A DNA stretch of 36,643 nucleotides. Source: Sorangiineae bacterium NIC37A_2. Its GTDB lineage: Bacteria; Myxococcota_A; Polyangia; Polyangiales; Polyangiaceae. Numbering within the stretch: position 1 is the first letter of the stretch; the number at the start of each line of letters is the position of its first letter. Both the position numbers and the translations under genes were made by a program. Of the stretch, positions 7,708 through 14,428 are shown piece by piece. The notes under the pieces were generated by a model, which was given only the letters and a program-made list of their open reading frames with translations, had not been told where the DNA came from and did not search any database. The stretch is from positions 95,925 to 132,567 of the forward strand of contig NASX01000007.1 of the NCBI GenBank assembly GCA_002085155.1, written 5' to 3'.

Positions 7708-9420
7708 TCAGCGGGCGCTCGTGAAGAGGGGGCTCTGAATCAGTTCGAGGGTGAGCTCTTTGAGGGAGGCACTGTCCTCGTGGCTGGTGGCGATTGTGCC
7801 GTCGAGCCCCGAGCGATCGGCGCTGTCCAGATCACGAGCGAGTACGAACTCGGCGAGGTGCGCGCTGAAACAAGCGTGAGCTCGCTGATCCTCTGCGAGC
7901 AAGGTGGCGAGCTCGGCGGCTCCTGAGAATGTCTTCTCTTCTCCCGAGAAGCGATAACTTCCGCTCGTATCGACAGGAGAGCCGTTGTCTGTCGTGCGCA
8001 GGCGGCCGAGCGCGTCGTAATTCTCAAATGCGAAGCCGAGGGGATGGATGTGTTCGGCGTGGCATTCGGCGCAGGGCGCATCCGCCGTGGCCTCTGTCAG
8101 CCAATCGCGCATCGTCTGCCCGGGCATTCGCATCTCGGGGATCGTCGGAATCCCACTGGCTGGCACTTCGAGCACGCGGCACAAGAGTGAGCCCACGATG
8201 AAGCTGCCTCGATGGACGGGGCTGGGCTCGGTCGGTAGGGAGCGGGCGGTCAAAAATCCGAGGCGCGTCAGGATGCCGGGGCGTTCGGGGAGCTCGACCG
8301 GAACGAAGCCCTGACTCGGGGGATCGACGCCGTAAAGGGGCGCCGTGATGGGGTCGACGATCGCGAGGGGCGTCGTCAGGAGGTCACGAAGTCCGCCCTG
8401 CTGCTCGACCAGGTGAGCGAACAAGAGCTCGTCAGCAGTGAGGAGGCTTTGTTTGAATTCCTCTGCGGAGCCGGGGAAAAGAGGACTCTCGAGGTTCGGA
8501 TAACGGCGGAGCTCAAAGAGCTCGGAGTAAAAGCGCGCGAGCGTCTCGCTCGCTCTCGACTGTTCGAGGAGCTCCGCGGCGGCCTCGAGCAGACCCTCGT
8601 TCGTGTCGAGCCCCCCGCTCGCAGCTTTCTCAAGCAAGGCATCACTCGGTGTTGTGTCGATGAGAAGAAGGGAGAGCCGTGTGGCGAGCTCGAGTCCGCT
8701 GAGCCGTTCGCCCTCGGGGGTCAGCTCGATGCGATAGAGGAAGTGGGGCGAAGTGAGCAGGGCTTCGATGAAAATGCGGGCACCATCCGCGGCGTCGCTT
8801 CCGAGACTTGTCTGGTCAGCGATCTCGATTCCTTCCGCCCAGAGGGCCGAGAAACGCGCGACCTCTGGTTCGGTCAGCTCCCGGCGGAAGGCGCGCTTGC
8901 CGACTTTGCGGATGAACTGTACCGGATCTTCCACACCTCCGAGTCGTTCGAGCGCTAATGCGTCCATGGCGACCCGCTCTGCGATCACGGAGGCGGCGGC
9001 GAGGTGCTCCGTCCAAGCTCGCTCGTCCACCAGAAGAGACTTCTCGTTGTTCGTGAATGTGCTGACGGGGACGTCGTAGGAGAAGGGAGGTAAATCAGAG
9101 GGAAGTGAGGGCAGCTCGAAGATGGCCTGGATGCTGTTTTGCCATTGCAGATGCGTGAGTCGGACGAACCCGGTGAAGAGGGGCGTTCCGGTGATTTGGA
9201 TGTCTTCGGGATCAATAGTCCCCGCACCGCCCGAGCCCGATGTCTCTCCACCCTTGCCGCCGGAGCCTTTCGACTCGTCCGTGTCACCGGAGTCGCCCGC
9301 GGATCCGCCAACACCACTGTCCTCTCTATCACGATCGGTGAGGCCGCAGCCGAGGCCGAAGAGCGAGAGACCCAGACAGAGTAGGCATTGAATACACTTG
9401 GTGCCGGTTATCGCGCGCAT
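7708..9420 (-). CDS. DUF1592-family lipoprotein with one c-type haem motif
   Basis: A 570-residue exported protein. The start at 9420 follows an AGGAGG about 12 nt upstream and gives a hydrophobic signal ending GLGC, an atypical lipobox with Cys 25; a Gly/Ser/Asp-rich stalk follows. The rest matches the modular DUF1587-DUF1595-DUF1592-DUF1588-DUF1585 architecture known from Planctomycetes, Verrucomicrobia and myxobacteria: a KRAFRREL segment (DUF1595-like), TSPHFLYRIEL (DUF1592), then CAECH (coded at 8059-8073) followed by PLGFAFENYDALGR (DUF1588) and a C-terminal DUF1585. CAECH is a CxxCH haem c site, so an extracytoplasmic redox role is likely; the reaction is unknown. It is transcribed divergently from the DUF1552 gene, its usual partner, across a 391-bp region. 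Confidence 0.88.
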   Translation of the reverse strand: MRAITGTKCIQCLLCLGLSLFGLGCGLTDRDREDSGVGGSAGDSGDTDESKGSGGKGGETSGSGGAGTIDPEDIQITGTPLFTGFVRLTHLQWQNSIQAIFELPSLPSDLPPFSYDVPVSTFTNNEKSLLVDERAWTEHLAAASVIAERVAMDALALERLGGVEDPVQFIRKVGKRAFRRELTEPEVARFSALWAEGIEIADQTSLGSDAADGARIFIEALLTSPHFLYRIELTPEGERLSGLELATRLSLLLIDTTPSDALLEKAASGGLDTNEGLLEAAAELLEQSRASETLARFYSELFELRRYPNLESPLFPGSAEEFKQSLLTADELLFAHLVEQQGGLRDLLTTPLAIVDPITAPLYGVDPPSQGFVPVELPERPGILTRLGFLTARSLPTEPSPVHRGSFIVGSLLCRVLEVPASGIPTIPEMRMPGQTMRDWLTEATADAPCAECHAEHIHPLGFAFENYDALGRLRTTDNGSPVDTSGSYRFSGEEKTFSGAAELATLLAEDQRAHACFSAHLAEFVLARDLDSADRSGLDGTIATSHEDSASLKELTLELIQSPLFTSAR

Positions 9421-9811
9421 GCTCTTGTCTGCCTCCTGCTTCAGCCCCCTCGAGACCCGAACAAAGCCGAGCATAGCTATTTCTTTTCGAGAAAGCTCCT
9501 TCGGGGGAAAGGAAAAATGCGACACGCTCCGTGTCGCGTCAGGCTAAGTGTCGCCCTTTCGCGGGGCAGCCTCCGCCTCGCTGGGATGCAAGAATCGTGT
9601 GGTAAAGGAAATTTGTTGTGAGCCCTTCATGGGGAGCGCGTCCGAGCGGCGGAACCCCATCCAGATCATACAGATAGGACGTTGGGCCCATGAGCTCCCT
9701 CGCAAAGACCTCATTGGCGCCAAGGGGCGCTCGTGATACCCCTAGGCTAGGTCCGTCGGGACAGGCGCCCGTCTCGAGCGCATGTATTGTCCGGGAGGGA
9801 GCGGTGGTCTC
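9421..9811. other. Shared divergent control region of the DUF1592/DUF1552 pair
   Basis: No gene is supported here. The region must hold both promoters. It contains a GCGACAC/GTGTCGC inverted repeat with a third GTGTCGC copy (9519-9554), ATGGGG...CCCCAT arms 20 bp apart (9629-9660), and AAGGGG/CCCCT arms near 9722-9743 with 11 bp between G4 and C4, a near miss to the GGGGA-N8-TCCCC motif of the neighbouring enzymes. Confidence 0.5.
9519..9554. promoter_or_regulatory. GCGACAC/GTGTCGC repeat cluster
   Basis: GCGACAC (9519-9525) and GTGTCGC (9531-9537) form a perfect 7-bp inverted repeat with a 5-bp spacer. A third copy, GTGTCGC, lies at 9548-9554, 17 bp on. Three related heptamers between two divergent genes suggest a transcription-factor site; the protein is not known. 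Confidence 0.45.
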
Positions 9812-11188
9812 ATGAAAACAGTGCCCAAGAAGAAGGTATCTCGACGCGCTCTCCTGCGTGGGGCCGGAACGACAGGCCTCCTCTTGCCATTCTTGGAGAG
9901 TGTCCCTGAGCGCTCCGCGTTTGCTCAGAACGAGGATCCTCGCTTTGCGTTTTTTATCTGTGGGGCGAACGGTGTCGTTCAGAAGTACGGAGACGAGCCC
10001 GAGCGGTTCTGGCCCACGGAGCCGGGGCCGCTGACGAAAGAGAAGATGCTCGCGGACAGTGCTGAGCGCTGCACGGGGCTGCTCGCTGACTATGCTGATC
10101 AACTCCTCATTGTTAGTGGCATGAGGTACCCCGACGCTGCGAGAGGAGATACGCACGCTGAAGGGCACACGATGTGCCTAACAGGCCTCCCTTGTGAGGG
10201 AACTTCGATCAAAGCTACGAGCAAGGGACCATCCGTCGACTGGGTCATCGCTGAGCACGCGGGCGGAGTTCCGTTGAACACGTACGCAGGCATGAAGAGT
10301 GGCTACGTCGATGACAAGCTCTCCTTCCGCAGCGCCGGAGAGCTCGTCATAGCCGAGCCCGATCCGAAGAAAGTCTACCTCGAGCTGGCGGGGCTCTTAG
10401 ACGGCACTGGAGCGGAGAGCGCCATGGCCCTTGAGCTTGCGCGCCGAAGGAAGAGCGTCAACGATCTCGTGAGGGAAGACCTACAGGGCCTACTCAGCGA
10501 TCCGCGGCTGAGCTCTGCGGACCGACAGCGCCTCGAGCTCCACTTGAGCGTCATTCGGGACATCGAAGTCTCGACGGAGCGGATGGGCTGTAGTGAAAAG
10601 AATCTCTCGCTGGATGAGATCCTCACCATTGGGCCGAAGGGGTACATCGAGGACGTGGTCCGCCTCCAGATGCAGCTCGTGGGGGTGGCTTTTTCCTGCA
10701 ACATGACGCGCGCCGCCACGCTGCAGTGGGGGGACGGGGGCGGCGACGGTACCTTCTACATTATCGATGGTGAGAAGCTGGAGCGGTTCCATTTCATCAG
10801 TCATCGGGTTCGCTCGGACGGCTTTAGCGGCGAGCCCATCGTGGGCGCCGCAGAGATGCACGCGAAGATCGATCGCGTCCGGATGGGGACGTTCAAGACT
10901 CTCTTGGATCACTGGCGGCTGCTCTCGACCCCCCAAGGGAATCTGCTGGACAGCGCCTTTGCGATGTGGACGACGGACGTGGCTGTGGGACCGACCGGCA
11001 GCTTCCAGAATCTCCCTGTCATCATCGCCGGTAGCGCTGGCGGGAGGCTCCGGCAGGGCGAGTATCTGAAGCTCCCAGCCTTCAACAACACTCGGCTCCT
11101 CAAGAGTTTCCTCGAGGTGTGCGGAGTGGACTCGAGCGGTTTTGCGGCTTCAGAGAACGTCGAGCCTTTGAGCGAAGTTCTCGCGTAG
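9812..11188 (+). CDS. DUF1552-family protein, Tat-exported
   Basis: A 458-residue exported protein. Start 9812 is chosen over the upstream in-frame ATG at 9782 because GGGAGGGAG lies about 10 nt before it and it places a twin-arginine signal at the N-terminus: KKKVSRRALLRGAG, a hydrophobic stretch and a probable cleavage after SAFA. Tat export implies folding, possibly with a cofactor, before secretion. The remainder matches DUF1552, with HAEGHTMCLTG near residue 120, and shows no recognised catalytic residues. DUF1552 genes commonly sit next to DUF1592 genes, as here in divergent orientation, so the two products probably act together outside the cytoplasmic membrane. Its place among hydrolase genes suggests polysaccharide or aromatic metabolism, which is inference only. 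Confidence 0.88.
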   Translation: MKTVPKKKVSRRALLRGAGTTGLLLPFLESVPERSAFAQNEDPRFAFFICGANGVVQKYGDEPERFWPTEPGPLTKEKMLADSAERCTGLLADYADQLLIVSGMRYPDAARGDTHAEGHTMCLTGLPCEGTSIKATSKGPSVDWVIAEHAGGVPLNTYAGMKSGYVDDKLSFRSAGELVIAEPDPKKVYLELAGLLDGTGAESAMALELARRRKSVNDLVREDLQGLLSDPRLSSADRQRLELHLSVIRDIEVSTERMGCSEKNLSLDEILTIGPKGYIEDVVRLQMQLVGVAFSCNMTRAATLQWGDGGGDGTFYIIDGEKLERFHFISHRVRSDGFSGEPIVGAAEMHAKIDRVRMGTFKTLLDHWRLLSTPQGNLLDSAFAMWTTDVAVGPTGSFQNLPVIIAGSAGGRLRQGEYLKLPAFNNTRLLKSFLEVCGVDSSGFAASENVEPLSEVLA

Positions 11189-11469
11189 AGAGCTCTCAGG
11201 GAGAAGCGACTCGGCTGCGTCGAGCCCGCCTGACTCGAGGAAACGAAACGAGTCGCCGGACGCGCGGTCATGCCGACGGGCGGCCTGTCGAACGCGGGGC
11301 CCTTGTCGAACGCCAGGGGGGCGTCGATCGGCGCGGGCCGGCCCGCGCGGAAGTTCGTAAGCGGCGCGCGGAAAATTGGTAAGGAGAGAGTGAACCTCCC
11401 CGCTCTGGAAAGTTCTATTCAAGGCAGCATTGGTAGCGCTGTCCGCGGCAGATTTTGAGAAGAAGTCTG

Positions 11470-11495
11470 AAGGGGGGACAAAAATGTCCCCCTTT
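11470..11495 (+). promoter_or_regulatory. GGGGA-N8-TCCCC palindrome upstream of esterase 2
   Basis: GGGGGA (11473-11478) and TCCCCC (11487-11492) flank an 8-nt core CAAAAATG; flanking A/T pairs lengthen the arms. It is about 157 nt upstream of the esterase 2 start. GGTTAC begins at 11511, exactly 19 nt after the TCCCC, as it does in the esterase 1 leader. Confidence 0.6.
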
Positions 11496-11508
11496 GTGAG
11501 CGCTTACA
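11495..11508 (+). promoter_or_regulatory. LacI-type operator-like palindrome
   Basis: TGTGAGC followed directly by GCTTACA is a 14-bp palindrome with one mismatch and a central CG, the form of LacI/GalR-family operators. The left ten bases TGTGAGCGCT also occur in the esterase 1 leader (7580-7589), where the right half is poor. Confidence 0.4.
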
Positions 11509-11550
11509 GGGGTTACCGGCTCGGTGCCGGGTCGCTCGAGCGTCTCCGCT

Positions 11551-11586
11551 TCCCGCCGAAGAAAACGCCGTTTTTCACCGGCGGGA
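11551..11586 (+). promoter_or_regulatory. Two-part hairpin in the esterase 2 leader
   Basis: Outer arms TCCCGCCG (11551-11558) and CGGCGGGA (11579-11586) enclose inner arms AAAACG (11562-11567) and CGTTTT (11569-11574). It lies 64 nt before the start codon. It could be a transcript-stabilising or attenuator structure; there is no U-tract directly after it. Confidence 0.4.
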
Positions 11587-11649
11587 GGGCTGGCTGTTCG
11601 GGGTCGATCGCGACGCGGGTCACGAACTTGTGAGGAAGGTGAAGAAGGA

Positions 11650-12861
11650 ATGGCGATGTTTCAGAGGGAAGCGAATAGTCTCCGCAGCTACCGCAATGCG
11701 GTGAAGATTCTCGTGGTCTTGGGTGCGCTCAGCGCGTGCAGCTCCGAGGGCGCTGATGGTCTCGGAGACGCGGGCACGGGCGGGACGTCCGATGGCGTCC
11801 CGACAGGCGGCGCGGTGGGCGCAGGAGGTCAGGCGGCGGGGGGCGCACCCGTCGGAGCCGGCGGAGCGCCCGTCGGAGCAGGGGGCGCTCCGGTCGGAGT
11901 GGGGGGCGCAGCCGCAGGTGGTGCGCTTTCCAGCGGCGGGGCTCTGGCCACCGGTGGATCGAGCTCCGGGGGAGCGGTCGGCGCCGGCGGAGGTGACCTT
12001 GGAGTCGGCGGAGGCGGCACGGGCGGTGATGAGGGAACGGGTGGCACTGGTACCGGCGGCGGCGGACCCGACGAAGCAAGGAGCGCGGGCTGCGGCAAGA
12101 TGCGTACCCTCATGAACGGTCGTCATAACATCATGAGCGGCGGGCAGAACCGCGAGTACATCCTGCGCGTTCCGGACAACTACGATAACAATAAGCCCTA
12201 TCGTCTCATCATGGCCTATCACTGGCGGGACGGGAACGCTACGCAGGTCGCAGAAGGAGGCAACGACGGTTCGACGGAAGACCCCTTCTACGGGCTCTGG
12301 GACCTTGCTCAGGGAAGTACGATCTTCGTCGCTCCAGAGGGTGTGGGCAACGGCTGGCCGAACCCCAATGGCCGCGACGTGCAGTTCACGGATGCGATGC
12401 TTGAGCTGTTCCAGAACGATCTCTGCATCGACACCAAACGCATCTTCGCGACCGGCTTCAGCTTCGGCGGAGGTATGTCCTTCGCGCTCGCTTGCGCACG
12501 CCCCGACGTTTTCCGGGGAGTGGCACTTTATGCGGGAGCGCAGCTCAGCGGGTGTGAAGGAGGGAACAAACCTGTTGCTTATTTCCATGCGCACGGCGTC
12601 CGAGACTCCGTCCTGCCCATCTCCTCGGGCCGTCAGCTCCGAGACAAGTTTGTCGGGCTGAATGGGTGCATGTCCCAGAATCCCCCGGAGCCCGCGCAGA
12701 ACAGCGGAACCCATATCTGTACGTCCTACCAAGGATGTAAAGAGGGGTACCCGGTCCGGTGGTGCGCACACGGTGGCGATCACAACCCGACTGAGAAGGA
12801 CAGCGGCCAGAGCAAGAGCTGGGTACCCGGAGAGGCCTGGCAGTTCATCTCGCAGTTCTGA
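11650..12861 (+). CDS. Secreted lipoprotein esterase, CE1 / feruloyl- or acetylxylan-esterase-like (esterase 2)
   Basis: A 403-residue paralogue of esterase 1. The start is 11650 or 11656; AAGAAGGA sits 5-7 nt before the second. The signal peptide ends LSAC (Cys about 30), so the product is a lipoprotein. A Gly/Ala-rich stalk of about 120 residues contains tandem GAGGAPV units (roughly 11841-11905), then the alpha/beta-hydrolase domain with nucleophile motif GFSFGG, probable Asp in HGVRD and probable His in GGDHN. This form resembles CE1 feruloyl/acetylxylan esterases, which remove ester decorations from xylan and so help the GH10 xylanase encoded nearby. Conserved Cys residues are shared with esterase 1. 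The preceding leader carries a palindrome shared with two other enzyme genes. A hairpin follows the stop codon closely. Confidence 0.85.
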   Translation: MAMFQREANSLRSYRNAVKILVVLGALSACSSEGADGLGDAGTGGTSDGVPTGGAVGAGGQAAGGAPVGAGGAPVGAGGAPVGVGGAAAGGALSSGGALATGGSSSGGAVGAGGGDLGVGGGGTGGDEGTGGTGTGGGGPDEARSAGCGKMRTLMNGRHNIMSGGQNREYILRVPDNYDNNKPYRLIMAYHWRDGNATQVAEGGNDGSTEDPFYGLWDLAQGSTIFVAPEGVGNGWPNPNGRDVQFTDAMLELFQNDLCIDTKRIFATGFSFGGGMSFALACARPDVFRGVALYAGAQLSGCEGGNKPVAYFHAHGVRDSVLPISSGRQLRDKFVGLNGCMSQNPPEPAQNSGTHICTSYQGCKEGYPVRWCAHGGDHNPTEKDSGQSKSWVPGEAWQFISQF

Positions 12862-12868
12862 GGAGAAC

Positions 12869-12897
12869 GCGCGGAGGATCCTACGGTCCTACCGCGC
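12869..12897 (+). terminator. Hairpin after esterase 2
   Basis: GCGCGG and CCGCGC form the outer stem and AGGA/TCCT the inner one, beginning 8 bp after the stop codon. No U-run follows, so intrinsic termination is uncertain. Confidence 0.45.
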
Positions 12898-12933
12898 AGA
12901 CTGTCACACACTGCGTCAGTTTTGTACGAAAGA

Positions 12934-12957
12934 GCGCGGCCCCATTCGGGGCCGCGC
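12934..12957. terminator. Strong GC hairpin between esterase 2 and sodC
   Basis: GCGCGGCCCC and GGGGCCGCGC are perfect 10-bp arms around the loop ATTC. It is 73 bp after esterase 2 and about 130 bp before the SOD start. GGCGTTTG follows on the plus strand, a weak U-tract. It most likely insulates the two genes. Confidence 0.55.
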
Positions 12958-13085
12958 GGCGTTTGTAGGCCTTCTCTCGCGCACGGAGCGAGTGGCTCGA
13001 TGGTTGCTTCTCTCGGTGCGTCGCACGGACAGGCTTGAGTTTGGCTCTCTCCGGCGGCGTTTCACTCATGGAGGGAACTATCAAA

Positions 13086-13712
13086 ATGACGACAGCACGT
13101 GCGAAATACCTGCCAGCGCTCGTTTGCGCTTTGTCCATCACGAGTCTGGCTTGTGAGAAGAACAAGCCTGAGCCCGTGGACGGTTCGGCCGTATCGGCGC
13201 CGGGAGCGGGCGACGGGGTTCGAGAAGGCGAACCTGACACAGACAAAGAGCGAGACGAAATCCGGAAGGCAGAGGTCGACATCGACGCCGCCAAGGGCAA
13301 AGAGATCGACGGAGAAGCGAAGCTCACCGCGACCGCCACTGGTGTTCGGATCGTGGTCGAGGTGGAAGACGCGCCCCCTGGATCGAAAGGGATTCACATC
13401 CACGAGAAAGGGGACTGCTCCGACATCGCTGGCAAGAGCATGGGCGACCATTTTGCGCCTGACGGGCACAACCACGCGCTGCCTGATCAGGGCCAGCGCC
13501 ACCTCGGAGATCTCGGTAACATCGAGGTAGGAGAAAACGGGAAAGGGCGCCTCGCTATTACAGTGGAAGGCGCGAATCTCAAGAAGGATGACCCGAAGTC
13601 CTTCCTTGGAAAAGCATTAGTGATACACGAGTCCACCGACAAAGGCTCAGCCGAGCAGCCGTCGGGCGATTCGGGGACGCCCATGGGCTGCGGGGTCGTC
13701 AAAGAGAGTTGA
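13086..13712 (+). CDS. sodC: Cu/Zn superoxide dismutase-like lipoprotein
   Basis: A 208-residue exported member of the Cu/Zn-SOD family, which converts superoxide to peroxide and oxygen outside the cytoplasm. Start 13086 has GGAGGG about 9 nt upstream. The signal ends SLAC, so a lipoprotein is expected. Metal-site motifs are present: HIHEKGDC (two Cu His and the disulfide Cys), GDHFAPDGHNH (bridging and Zn His), RHLGDLGN (Zn His and Asp), VIHE (fourth Cu His) and the second Cys in GCGVV. Where most family members have Arg three residues before that Cys (RxxC, the superoxide-guiding Arg), this protein has Pro (PMGC, coded CCC ATG GGC TGC). Metal binding looks intact but activity may be lowered or altered. 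A strong terminator follows. Confidence 0.88.
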   Translation: MTTARAKYLPALVCALSITSLACEKNKPEPVDGSAVSAPGAGDGVREGEPDTDKERDEIRKAEVDIDAAKGKEIDGEAKLTATATGVRIVVEVEDAPPGSKGIHIHEKGDCSDIAGKSMGDHFAPDGHNHALPDQGQRHLGDLGNIEVGENGKGRLAITVEGANLKKDDPKSFLGKALVIHESTDKGSAEQPSGDSGTPMGCGVVKES

Positions 13713-13742
13713 CCGAGCACAGGTGCGTGCTCCCATAAAAGC

Positions 13743-13782
13743 AAAGTCGCGCACCGGTGAGGTGCGCGACTTTCCGTTTTTT
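13743..13782 (+). terminator. Rho-independent terminator of sodC
   Basis: A perfect 13-bp stem (13743-13755 with 13761-13773) has a 5-nt loop and is followed by CCG and six T. It ends the sodC transcript; the AAA at the left base also makes it usable from the opposite strand. Confidence 0.9.
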
Positions 13783-13795
13783 CTCTCTGGTGAGC

Positions 13796-13820
13796 GCCGG
13801 CTCGCTCGACGCGAGCCGGC
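13796..13820 (-). terminator. Hairpin after the Cys-rich remnant
   Basis: GCCGGCTCGC and GCGAGCCGGC are perfect 10-bp arms with a TCGAC loop. It starts 10 bp after the TAG (13830-13832) that ends the remnant's C-terminal frame, which supports that frame as the original 3' end of a gene. Confidence 0.55.
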
Positions 13821-13829
13821 AGCTAGGGG

Positions 13830-14428
13830 CTACAGTTTCTCCACCTCCGTAGCCTTCACTTGGTAGACGTTCCCGGTCTCGGGCTCGGTGACCGGGCGCA
13901 CGAAGCCGAACACGTCTTGTGCCGATTCCGCGGTCATGGTCCAGCTGCCCGAGAGGTATTGGAGACGAAGGCGAAAGGATCGCGGTCTACGGAGCAAACT
14001 TCGCATTCGTTGCGCAGGTTTGCGGTTCCGTCGGGATAGCAGACGCCGTCGATGGCGCAGCCGTCACAAGTCAGCCCACATACGTCGGCGATCGGATCGC
14101 AAAGCTCGCCGCTGCCGCAGGTGGGGACTCCGGCGCCACAAGAATTGGCTTGTTCGTCGCAGGTCTCGGCGCCGGTACAGCTGACGCCGTCGTCGCAGGG
14201 ATCTTTGGCCCCTGCCTGGCACTTTCCTGCCTGGCAGGTATCGCCGCTCGTGCAGAACCTACCGTCCTCACAGCTCGCGCCGCTCGGACGATCCGTCCAC
14301 GCCTGGTCATCGAGGTTCGCCCGGCACACTTGGCAGGAGTTCTCTGGGTTCTCGCTGCCTTCAGGGAAACAGCGGGCGCCGATTTGGCACCCCTTACAGG
14401 TCCCCGAGGCGCTGCCTCCGGTAGAGAG
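13830..14428 (-). pseudogene. Decayed Cys-rich secreted protein (5' deleted, frameshifted)
   Basis: The minus strand codes for an obviously Cys-rich protein with no acceptable start: the frame begins right after an in-frame TAA (14429-14431). It has two related units, [17 protein letters not shown] and [17 protein letters not shown], each followed by a short (C)xVC-type segment, with CxxGxxC-like modules between them. Near 13960-13975 the Cys-rich frame runs out (stop 13934-13936), but another frame continues with protein-like sequence through SGSWTMTAESAQDVFGF and ends VKATEVEKL at TAG 13830, followed by a terminator-like hairpin. The simplest reading is a large secreted protein that lost its 5' end and took an indel. 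Alternatively, the last 35 codons start at ATG 13937, overlapping the stop as ATGA, and form a small gene. The function of the original protein is unknown. Confidence 0.65.

Larger units (their letters stand above)
11189..11649. other. Long leader region of esterase 2
   Basis: About 460 bp without a supported gene. It is rich in inverted repeats: the GGGGA-N8-TCCCC palindrome (11470-11495), a LacI-operator-like palindrome (11495-11508), CCGGC/GCCGG arms near 11516-11530, and a two-part hairpin (11551-11586). The density of structure suggests transcriptional or attenuation control of the esterase. Confidence 0.5.

Noticed and set aside
9722-9743. A fourth copy of the GGGGA-N8-TCCCC motif before the DUF1552 gene
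   Set aside because: The arms are AGGGG and CCCCT with 11 bp between instead of 10, and the inner A and T are missing, so it does not match.
9539-10168. Minus-strand frame of 209 codons over the DUF1552 promoter
   Set aside because: It overlaps the Tat signal region of a well-supported gene, has no domain and no ribosome site.
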